From positions 29,941,686 to 30,005,685 of the forward strand of contig NC_083604.1 in NCBI RefSeq assembly GCF_029168945.1: 64,000 nt of DNA, read 5' to 3'. The position numbers and the translations under genes are program-made. The notes beneath the pieces are model-generated. The model saw only the letters and a program-made list of their open reading frames with translations, ran no database searches and had not been told where the DNA came from. The number at the start of each line of letters is the position of its first letter. The stretch's first letter is position 1. This document shows positions 47,007 through 56,920 of this stretch, one piece after another. Source of the stretch: Cannabis sativa (Eukaryota > Streptophyta > Magnoliopsida > Rosales > Cannabaceae).

Positions 47007-47210
47007 GCATGCCATAGTAGAGGAACTTGCAAAATTTGGAGTCATAGTTCACACGTGTTGTCGCAAGGAAAGTGATTTGGAGAAGTGTGTTTGAAAGAGT
47101 TGAAATAGAAGGGTTTCAAGGGAACTGGTTCAGTGTTCAATGTTTCACAAAGAGATCAAAGAGAAAAACTATGGAAGCTCTTTCATTAATTTTCCAAGGA
47201 AACCAAGAGA
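47007..47210 (+). pseudogene. Captured exon fragment of a tropinone-reductase-like short-chain dehydrogenase
   Basis: Reading in successive frames gives HAIVEELAKFGVIVHTCCRK, SDLEKCLKE, KGFKGTGSVFNVSQRDQREK and MEALSLIFQG. This is the order seen in plant tropinone-reductase-like NADP-dependent SDR proteins after the nucleotide-binding glycine motif (family knowledge). The glycine motif itself is truncated. An intron-acceptor-like TTTTCTAG directly precedes it, so genomic rather than cDNA capture is likely. Several frameshifts and a stop show it is inactive. Lying within the CACTA element, it is a transduplicated host piece. Confidence 0.78.
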
Positions 47211-48129
47211 GTCCTTTTTTTATTTCTAAGATTCTTGATAGTAATCACCAAAAGTAGGCTTTTCCCTAAACAAGGTGATAATATGTTAAAATTTATAATA
47301 TTATTTATGGACCATATCCCTCTCTTTTAATTATTTTTGATGTTACATATATATGACTGCATTAATGCAAATCTGTTTTTTATTACTGTGACAATGCCAT
47401 AAAAAATGTTTATATGTGTTTGATTATAAATATATTTAATTATGTGTTTGTCCTGAAATTAAATTATAAGAAAAATGTTAGTGTAGTTTTTCTTGTGGTC
47501 TTATATTGGTTACATGTTGTTTAGTTGTTACATGCTGTTTAGTTTTCGAAGATATTTAATTTTTGATTCCATATTGAAAGATGCATATTTAGTATAGGTA
47601 TTCAATCTTTCTTTTGAGAAAAATTAGGTCATTTTTATTGGAATAATGTGTGTTAACTAATTATAAATAAATCACATGATATAGGATTCTTTCTATGATT
47701 GGGAAAGTTATAGGTGGTCCAAACCAAAGTCACTTCGCAGCAAGAAGTTTGGTGTTGACTTTCTCTACTGAAACACAAGTTTGTATTTTGGGAAATAGTG
47801 TAAGATAGATTACAAACTAATGAGAAATTTTACATATTAAATATAACTCTTGATGATACTTGTTGACTATGCGGTTCAGAGGACAATATAAAATATTGTT
47901 GATGGTTGGTTCAAACTTCAATTTTTTATAATTACATATGTGTGTTTTATTGTAGATAGTTTAGTTTTGATAATATGTATAAATAATTATGCATATATAT
48001 GTATATATATTTTACATTTAAGATTTTTTTGTCAAAAAAAATTATGAGATTAAAAAGAGAAGTTTTTGGTATGTTAAATTATTGATTGATATTGTATTTA
48101 TTTTTGGTCGGAATTATTTGTTTCAGATT
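47211..48129. other. AT-rich interior of the CACTA element
   Basis: No frame, RNA gene or repeat array recognised. It may include intron sequence of the captured dehydrogenase gene. Confidence 0.5.
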
Positions 48130-48408
48130 TTTTTTTTTTTTAAATGTTTTTCCTTCAGTTCATGACCGAAGTAAAAAACCAATTAGCATCGGTGCACTGG
48201 TTTTTTGCTTCGGTTATGAGCGGAAGCAAAAACCTTTTTTTTTTGCTTCAGTTCATAACTGAAGCAAAAAACCAATTAGAGTCAGTTTATAGCCGAAGCA
48301 AAAAAAATCGTATTTCCGTCTATGATTATAACATCGGTTACACCAACCGAAGCAAATACTTTATATGTCACTTACAGACCAAAACAAAAAGCTCTTTTTG
48401 TAGTAGTG
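48130..48408. repeat. Right subterminal repeat zone of the CACTA element
   Basis: Contains repeated palindromic units such as TTTTTTGCTTCGGTTATGAG followed by CGGAAGCAAAAA, and CTTCAGTTCATAACTGAAG. The left counterpart is 44507-44800. These are the expected transposase-binding sites. Confidence 0.8.
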
Positions 48409-48411
48409 TGA

Positions 48412-48508
48412 TTAATTCACTAGTGGATGTATAAATTAGATCCCATCTAAATTTGTGCACAACTTTCCAATTTTAGAATTAACACTTAAAGGGAACCAAC
48501 ATTTGATC
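48412..48508. other. Short unassigned spacer
   Basis: 97 bp between the CACTA target duplication and the copia-C LTR. It does not continue the coiled-coil frame seen left of the CACTA element. Origin unknown. Confidence 0.4.
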
Positions 48509-48997
48509 TGTTAGGAAAGTAAGGATTCTATAATTTTAGTTCACGTTCCCACCCATCCACATTATTAGTTTCCCAAAATAGAAGTTATAAGAATCATCTT
48601 CTCTAAGAAACTTTGACGAGTGAATCACAAAAACTAATAATATGAACAAGAGTTCATGATTACTCAGGATTTACGTCGATCTACTATTAATCATTGTTAT
48701 GATATGAAATAAGTCTTTTAAGGTAAACATCATCTACAACACCTTCATTTTAATGTCATACTACATCCATACTTTAATATGTTGCTGACTATTTTATTTG
48801 TAGCTAAGTGATCTTAGTTCTTTGTACAACTACAAGTCATAAAGTCATATAATAAGGAATTTTCTAATTTTTATATATATAAATTATTCAATGATAAATA
48901 TTAATAGTTTAATATTCATGCATATATAAAAAATGTTCAACTCTTTATTAATAATGAGAAATATCTTTATAGGCTTCTCAGTTCAAAAGCCTTAACA
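48509..48997 (-). repeat. 3' LTR of old copia element C
   Basis: 489 bp, from TGTTAGGAAAGTAAGG to AAAAGCCTTAACA. The minus-strand polypurine tract GGAAGTGGGGGATT directly adjoins it. It is much shorter than, and unrelated in sequence to, the copia-1/2 LTRs. No second LTR was found. Confidence 0.75.
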
Positions 48998-51612
48998 ATC
49001 CCCCACTTCCTCTAACAGAAAGTTAGGCATCTCCTTAATCCCATATTAGTCATATGACCCATAAAAGATTTTTTGATAGCATCTTTGTGAATGGATCTGC
49101 TAGGTTATGTACTGGCGCAATCTTCAAGACCGTCACATCACCTCTCTCTGCTATATCTCGTAGTAGATGATACTTCCTCTCAATGTGCTCGCCTCTCTTG
49201 CGGTTCCTTTGTTCCTTGGATTTTGCCATCACTCCACTATTGTCATAGTAGAGTACCGGTGGTTTTTCTTTCTTTGGAACTACATCCAAAGTAGTGTAGA
49301 ATATCTTCAACAGAAGCTGCTATATATTCACCTTCCATGGTTAAATCTGCCATATTGGTTTGCTTAATGCTTCTCCAGACTACAACTCCTCCACCAAGAG
49401 TAAATACTGATTCAGATGTCCACTTTTGACTATATTTGTCTGATTGAAAATCAGAATCAGTATATCTAGTAGGATTCAACTCTCCATCGAAATATACAAG
49501 CATGAGATCTCCTGTTCTCGAAAGATACTTCAGAGTGTGCTTTATAGCTGTCAAGTGTTCCAAACGTAGATTAGATTGGTAACAACTAACAATCCCTATA
49601 GAGTAGCATATGTTAGGCCTTATACACAATATTTCATACATGAAGCTCCAAACTACTTATGCATAAGGGTACTTTCTCATGTCCTCTTCCTCTTGAGGAG
49701 TCTTTGGAGATTGATCCTTACATAGATTAATTCCATGTCCGGAAAGTAACTATCCTTTCTTAGAATTCTCCATTGAGAATCTTTCTAGCACCTTATTAAT
49801 ATAATTTTCTTAAGAAATTGTTAATTTTCCTAGCTTTCTATCTCTATAGATTTTGATCCCAAGAACCTAGCTTGCTTCTCCCAAATACTTCATTTAGAAT
49901 TTATTGGCTTACCCATTCCTTACATCTCACAACCTTTCTACATTGTTTCCAATAAATAGAATGTCATCAACATAAAAAACCAGAAATACCACTACATTAC
50001 CTTTAATGTATTTGTATACACAGGCTTCGTCTTCATTTTGTTCAAAGTCATACTCTTTAAATGTCTTATTAAAAATGATATTCCATGATTTAGAGGCTTG
50101 CATCAATCCATAAATAGATTTAAGTACCTTTCACACCTTTCGATCTTCCCTTAGTTTACCCTTCTGGTTGTTCCATATAAATGACTTAATCAAGATTGTA
50201 ATTTAGAAAAGCGGTCTTCACGTCCATTTGCTATATCTCAGTCATAGGTGGCTGTTATGGAAAGAAGAATGTGAATTGATTTTAGCATTGCCACATGAGA
50301 GAAGGTTTCTTCATAATTGATGCCTTCTCGATGTGTGTAGCCTTTGGCTACAAGCCAAGCTTTAAGGGTCTCTACATTCCCTTTAACATTTCTCTTCTTT
50401 GGAAAATCCACTTACACCCTATAGGCATAATATCTTTAGGTGGAGTTTCATACTCCTAGACTTTGTTGGTGCGCATGGAATCCACTTCTTGATCTATGGC
50501 ATTGTTCGACTTGTGTGAGTAAGGGTATTCCATTGCTTATTTATAGGTTAACGGATTGTCCATGTTTGTGTCAGAGACAACAACATGTGATTCATGTTCA
50601 TAGCAGATAAGTTGTCTCACAATTCTCCCACAACGACAATGTACCGAGTTTTCCTTTTTCAAGAACTAAGGTAAATGATATCAGTAGTTCATATAATGGT
50701 CCTAAAATTATTGGTTCAGAAATTTGCTCATTTATGATTTCCTCGGTAACCACTTGACGGCATGGTTTGTGACTTTTCATATAGTCATGTTTAAGAAAAG
50801 AAGCATTTGTTGATACAAATACTTTATTGTCTTGATGACTATAGAAATATGCACCTCGAGCTTCATCTGAATATCTTACAAACATACACACTTCAAATCT
50901 AAGAGCAAGTTTCTCAGTCTTGAGTTTAAGAACATGAGCAGATTAACCCCAAATGCAGAAATGTATCAAGCTGTGTTTTATCCCATTCAATAATTCCTTT
51001 GGAGTATTGTTGATGCTCTTCGAGGGTACTAAATTCAAAATGTAAGTAGCTGCTAGAAATGCATATCCTCAGAAGTTCAGTGGCATTGATGAGTAACACA
51101 TCATTTATCTAGCCATGTCTAACAAGGTCCACTTTCTTCTCTCTGCAACACCGGTCTGCTGAGTTGTCTAGGTGCTGTAAGTTGGGATAAGATCCCTTCT
51201 ACCATCAAATAGTATTTGAATTCAGAATCCAAATACTTGCCACCACGATCTAAATATTGAAGTGTCTTTAATGAGTTACCTAACTGCTTTTCAGCCATAG
51301 CTTTTAAAGTCTTTAAGCTTTCTGAAAGTTTCAGAGTTCTTGGCCATTCAGTAAGTATGACCATATTAACAATAATCATCAGTAAAATTGACGAAGCATT
51401 TATAACCACCTCGATCTTGAATATTTATAGGTCCGCACACATTAGTGTGTATAAGCTCAATTTTTTCTTTAGGTCTATTGCTTTTCGTAGAAAAAGGTCT
51501 TTTAGCCATCTTGCCTTTTAGAGAAGATTCGCATATCGGAAGAGTGCCAACTTTTAGTTATCTCAAATGACCATCCTTTGTTAATCGATTTATTTTGTCT
51601 AGGATAATGTTA
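48998..51612 (-). pseudogene. copia-C pol remnant
   Basis: Minus-strand copia pol with many stops. RNase H end at 49050-49310 (LYYDNSGVMAKSKEQRN, HNLADPFTKML) and 49243-49641 (YTDSDFQ, MEGEYIAAS). RT with a YVDDILFIGNN-like motif near 49950. The segment at 50598-50891 matches the region after integrase (VFVSTNASFLKHDYM). Integrase at 51119-51409 (LQYLDRGGKYLDSEF). The pre-integrase domain (INRLTKDGHL) is near 51570. Gag and the 5' LTR are missing where Tat LTR sequence begins at about 51613. Much more decayed than copia-1, so older. Confidence 0.85.
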
Positions 51613-52311
51613 TCAATTTTTTTTGCACACCGACATGGCAAGAGGATCGAGGACACGTGTCTCACATTTTTGATACCTAGGCAGAGGTAAATATCCCTAA
51701 CAGCCAATGCATAATTCATGAGCATCTACAATTGTTGATTACCCGAGTAGGGTGGCAGATAGAACATCTGACCAGGTAGAATTCTGTTGGGCCGAGCTAG
51801 TTACAAGCGTTAATTACTTCAAAATGATCTTGTAATGTTCAGACACAAAGACAATTCCTATAATCGTGTGATTGAGTTAGAGAAATATAGCAACCTATTT
51901 CCTTTTCCCATTTCATGAATTGTAATTATGTAATCATTGTAATTTTTTATTTTATGCATTGTAAGCAAAAGGAAAACCATCCCTCATGCATTAAGCCCCT
52001 ATAAATGGTGATCTAGCCTCACTATGAAGGGGATCGAAAGAATTGCTTCAGAGAGAGATTATAGAGAGAAAATAGAGATCTAAGAGAGTTACTTTGAGAT
52101 CAATTGTAAGAGTTTTCAAAGAGGAAGATTACTTTGGTCCTTCCCTTAAGTTAACACAATACAAGGGGAGTAGGCTATTACCATGCTCACATGGCCGAAC
52201 CTCTTTAAAATCTAGTGTTCTTTTTTACTTTAACATTTTTGTTCTCTTTTAATTATACTATTAATCGCTTATTATTTGACTCACTGTCGTTGGCTAAAAG
52301 CAAGGTCAACA
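51613..52311 (+). repeat. 5' LTR (left end uncertain) of a second Tat-lineage element
   Basis: Ends GGTCAACA at 52311, directly before a primer-binding site. A promoter-like CCCCTATAAATGG (TATA at 52000-52006) is followed by a GA-rich transcribed-leader-like stretch. The left boundary is not defined by a clear TG end or duplication. Confidence 0.7.
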
Positions 52312-52314
52312 TTT

Positions 52315-52333
52315 TGGTGCTTTCATTGAGAGC
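52315..52333 (+). other. Primer-binding site of the second Tat element
   Basis: TGGTGCTTTCATTGAGAGC follows the LTR after three bases. This is a tRNA-complementary motif typical in plant Tat-type gypsy elements (the exact tRNA was not checked). Confidence 0.7.
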
Positions 52334-52373
52334 AAAAACACAGGTTTTTTGTCTTAAGTTTTGATAGGCATAC

Positions 52374-53810
52374 ATGATGGTTTTACAAACTCGTAGAGGC
52401 CTTGCTGATCAGGGCAATCTAATGGTGACATATCCTAACGCCCAGATACTCTGAAACTAGAGACGACCACCAGGGACAAACCCTAAGCAGGTCAATACAC
52501 AACCACCTACTGTGGGCCATGGAGTGACTTTCCCTCTAGCTGGGATCACACCAGGCGTGCAAGAGACTGGAAACACCAGTTAAGTAGCCGATCAATCCAC
52601 TCCCAACACTGAGGTCCCATCTACCACTAATGTTTAGAGGCCAGTTAGAGATGATGCTGAAATCCGAAACCTCTGAACCACGGGTCTCAATAAAAGGATA
52701 GGCCCTTACTGACTTTGTGGCAGAATTCATGGGCTTCAACGACCTTCCAGATGAACCAATTCCTGAGCTACCCACTTGGAAGGTCTATGTTGTCGGTGCG
52801 TCCAATGAGAATGGGGTCGGACCTAGAGTAATTTTAATCTCCCCTAGGGGCACCAACTTCAAAGTGTGCTATACTTTAGTTTCCGTGCCTCGAACAATGA
52901 AGCAGAACATGAAGCCATGTTGGCAGGTTTGGAGTTAGCAAAAGAAGTAGGAGCCAAATAGGTGAATATTTAAAGTGATTCCCAACTAGTGGTGAATCTA
53001 ATCTCTCATGAGTATCAGACAAAAGACGAGCGAATGGCTACCTATGTCCTAGTGTTGCGTGAATTTTTCTAAGGATTTAAGAGTTATAATATATGAAAAA
53101 TCTCGAGGGATCAAAATTTGTTTGCTAACATTTTTGCTAAGTTGGCCACAAATCCGGAGATCGTAGAGCACGGAATAGTCCTTGTTGGTCATCTGTAAAA
53201 GTCCAGCATCGACGTCCAGGGGTGAATGTTGTAGTGGATAATTCACACTTCTGGATGACACCTATTTACTAGTTCTTGAGCACGAGGGAACTCCCCGCAG
53301 ACTAGGCTACCTCAAGAAAGATCCAATACTAAGCCCATAATTATGGTATCATTGACGGGAAACTATATCGCATGGGGTTGTCTATTCCATATTTGAGGTG
53401 CATCAATGGACAGAGATTAGTGCAATACTCCATGAGGTCCATGAAGGCTTCTGTGGAGATCACACTTTCGGACCCAACCTTTCCAAGAAAATCCTGCGGC
53501 AAGGGTATTTTTGGCCCACCAAGAAGATGGATTGCATGAAATATGTGAGGAAGTGTAACCAATGTTAGAGATTCACTAAAGTCCTGCGTCCACCACCCAC
53601 GAAAATCACACTAATGAGCAGTCCTTGGCCTTTTGTAGTTTAGGGCATCGATTTAGTAGGGTCCCTCCCAACAGGTAAAGGCAGAGTCAAGTACGGCATT
53701 GTTGTCGTTGGCTACTTCACCAAATGGGTCGAGGCTGAACCTATGAATACGGTTACCTCCAAGAAGGTGCTGGATTTTGTTGTCAAAAACAATTTTTACA
53801 GATATAGACT
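52374..53810 (+). pseudogene. Internally deleted Tat gag-pol (gag start, RNase H, integrase N-part)
   Basis: ATG at 52374 or 52377 begins a short gag-like stretch (MVLQTRRGLADQGN). From about 52690 it becomes pol: ALTDFVAEFMG, WKVYVVGASNENGVGPRVI, NNEAEHEAMLAGLELAKE and SDSQLVVNLISHEYQ, the archaeal-type RNase H of Tat elements. Integrase follows from about 53340, with HEVHEGFCGDH, KCNQC (HHCC zinc) and GIDLVGSLPTGKG, cut at 53810 by a copia-2 LTR. The rest of gag, protease, RT and the first RNase H are absent. Stops occur throughout. Confidence 0.82.
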
Positions 53811-54030
53811 TGTTGGGTTTTATGCCCTAAATAAAACTCATTTCAATATAATCAGATTTACTTATTAATATAGATCAGAAATAACATTTAATGTTGCATG
53901 GTTCACATAATTTATTTCATGATTATATGTACATAATGTATAAATTCATTTGAAACCCTTTTCACATACTTGATCCTGTTTATTGTGCCGTCAACACATT
54001 GGAAAGTAAACATGACTATGTGAATAAAGT
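53811..54030 (+). repeat. 5' LTR fragment of copia-2 copy 2
   Basis: Matches 63395-63614 base for base with very few differences, up to GTGAATAAAGT. It then breaks off into a 7-base filler and copia-1 RT on the opposite strand. Confidence 0.92.
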
Positions 54031-54036
54031 AAACAT

Positions 54037-56920
54037 GCCCCATTGGTATTGGTCATGGAAAATCTCTCTAGAACTTTGTCAATGTAAGCTGTTTGAGAGA
54101 GAGCAAGAGATCTGTTCTTTCGGTTTCTGACAATCTGAATACCAAGAACATAGGCTGCCTCACCCAAGTCTTTCATGTCGAATTGAGTGTCAAGCCATTC
54201 CTTGATGTGAGTCATTTTCTTGACATTGTTTCCAATGATAAAAAATGTCATCAACATAAAGGACCAGGAATACTACTACTTGGTTTTCCTTGAGTTGGTA
54301 AACACAAGGTTCATCTTCATTCTGATGAAAGCCGTACGTTTTGATGATCTCATCAAACCTTTTATTCCATGAGCGAGAAGCTTGCTTAAGTGCATATATG
54401 GACCTATTTAATTTGCAAACTTTATTCTCTTGCCCAGGAAGAACATAACCTTCTGGTTGCTCCATATAGATGGTTTCTTCAAGAAGCCCATTAAGAAAGG
54501 CTGTCTTGACATCCATCTGCCAAATTTCATAATCTAAAGCGGCAGCTATGGAGAGAAGTATTCGGATGGATTTGAGCATGGCAACCGGACTAAAAGTTTC
54601 CTCATAGTCCACACCTTCTCTTTGGGTATAACCCTTGGCGACCAGTCTAGCTTTGAAAGTTTCGACTTCGCCTCCAGCACCTCTTTTCTTCTTGTAGACC
54701 CATTTATATCCAATTGGACGAAAATCATCAGGTGGTTCTACATATTCCCAGACTTTGTTCTTTTTCATGGGATCCATTTCTGAATCCATACCGGCTGACC
54801 ATCGCTTCCGTTGCGGACTTGCCATTGCCTGTTTATAGGTTAATGGGTCATCATCAATACCGTCACCAACGACCATATTGATTTCACCATCCAAGCCATA
54901 ACGAGATGGTTTTGTAGAAACCCTCCCACTACGACGAGGAGCGGTGACCTTCTGAACAGGAGCTTTAGTAGTAGTTTTCTCAGTTGCTACAACTGAGGGA
55001 GTGGGATGTTCCTCTTCTTGAGTAGAAGAAGATGGTACATTTGAAGGAACAGTATCTGTGAGCATTTCCTCTAATACAATTTCACTTTTCGGTTTGTTGT
55101 CTTTCATATAGTTATCTTCAAGGAAAGTAGCATTTGTAGAAACAAACACTTTGTTATCCTTGTGACTATAGAATAGTCCACCCCTAGTCTCTTTAGTATT
55201 TCCGACAAACATGCAAACTTCAGTTCTCGATTCTAGTTTGCCTTCTTTCTTTCTTAAGACGTGAGCAGGGCACCCCCAAATCCTATAATGGCGCAAACTA
55301 GGTGTACGACCATTCCATAGTTCGACGGGTGTCTTAGGGACTGCTTTAGATGGAACAACATTTAAAATGTCGTTTGCCATTTGAATAGCATATCCCCAGA
55401 AGGACGTAGACAGAGTTGAATAACTCAGCATATACCTAACCATTTCTAAGAGAGTGCGATTTCTTCTTTCTGCAACTCCATTCTGCTGTGGAGTGCTTGG
55501 GGCAGTATATTGGGATTGAATTCCAAGTTCAATTAAATGATCTTTGAACTGCATATCCATATATTCTCCACCCCCTATCAGTTCGCAAGATCTTTAATGT
55601 TTTACCTAATTGGTTTTGAGCCAAAGCATGAAATTCTTGAAACTTTTCAAACGTTTCAGATTTCTTTTGCATTAGGTAAAGAAAACTATATCTAGAGAAA
55701 TCGTCAATGAAAGTGACAAAATACTCATAACCTCCTCTGGCTTTTACATTCAGCGGTCCGCAAACATCTGAATGTACTAACCCTAGGGGTTCTTTGGCAC
55801 GCTCTCCCTTCGCAGAGAAAGAACGTTTGGTCATTTTTCCTTCTAGGCAAGACTCGCAGACTCGCAGTTCTCCTAAGATGACAATTTTCAATGGACCGTC
55901 TTTGGTTAGCCTATTGAGTCTATCAAAACCTATATGACCTAAACGTAAATGCCATAGATAAGTTTGATCATCATTATCAATCTCTTTTCTCTTAAGGCTT
56001 CTAGGTTTAGCTACATTGAAAAGTTCAGTATTTAGTGAGATTTGAGTATCAGGTCTTAAAACATAAAGCCCTCGTTCCATGTTTGCAACACATATATGAA
56101 ATCCATTACGAGAAATTGAACAATTTGAACTCGAAAAATTCAATATATAATAAAGTGTTTGTAAACATGAAACACTAATCAAGTTTCTACTAAAATTGGG
56201 AATATATAAAACATTCTCTAAAAGTAAAAACTTCTTAGAATTAAACTTGATTCGGGTTGTTCATCTTGCTTTAACTGATACCAACTCGCCATTTCCAACT
56301 TTAAGCTTTAACTCATCTGGGTGAAGATTCTCCCAAGTTTCAAGCAGCTGGAATGAAGAACATACATGGTTAGTAGATCCAGAATCAACAATCCAGGTGG
56401 ATTTGTCGTTCTCTAAAACACATGATTCAAATACAAAAGCATCACCTTCGTTTGAATTGTCTAGAAGCCTGGGACATTGTTCTTCTCTATGTCCCTTTCC
56501 ATTACAATTCGCACATAGAACGTGATGTCTGATAATTGTACTTGAAGAAGCAGCTTTGTTAGAGCCCTCATGCTTAATCTTCTTCCTCTGATTAAAGCTT
56601 GCAATACCAGGAGGTCTCATTGCAATCAGATTCCGCTCATGGGCCCTTAACTCAGTCTCGAGTTTGTCCATGTCGGAGGAGTTAGGATTGTTCAATAAGT
56701 AATATAGAACAAAACTGTTATACTCCTGAGGAAGACTATAAAGTATGAGTTTTACCCATTGTTCCTTTGATAAATCAATTCCGAGTAGATTTGCCTTTTG
56801 GAATTTCAGATTCATCAACAATAGGTGCGAGTTAATGCAACTATCAGGATGCATTTTCACACTATTGAGTTCTTTTGCAAAGATACTAACTAGGAGTGGA
56901 TCAGGATGAGGGTTGTTCAT
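54037..56920 (-). pseudogene. copia-1 gag-pol, copy 2
   Basis: ATG at 56920 (MNNPHPDPLL). Unlike copy 1, the zinc knuckle CANCNGKGHREEQC and protease DSGSTNHV are intact. Frameshifts lie near 56260 (after VKAR), near 55550 (in the integrase after LRTDRG) and near 54250 (just after YVDD). Integrase retains LVHSDVCGPL and NGVAERRNRTL. RT keeps MDVKTAFLNG and GYKWVYKKKRGAGG, where copy 1 has stops. It ends at NTNGA; RNase H is deleted. The two copies carry different damage, so each inactivated after insertion. Confidence 0.92.

Larger units (their letters stand above)
44507..48408. mobile_element. Non-autonomous CACTA (CMC/EnSpm) transposon
   Basis: Ends CACTACTAGACAAA and, inverted, TTTTTGTAGTAGTG, flanked by the 3-bp duplication TGA (44504-44506, 48409-48411). 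Both subterminal zones hold many copies of GCTTCGGTT / GAAGCAAAAA in both orientations, a CACTA hallmark. No transposase frame is present. The interior contains a GC-rich captured-looking segment, a CT microsatellite, a truncated copia LTR and a dehydrogenase exon fragment. Confidence 0.9.

Noticed and set aside
44507..48408. Autonomous CACTA transposon
   Set aside because: No transposase frame or DDE motif is visible on either strand; only ends, subterminal repeats and cargo are present.
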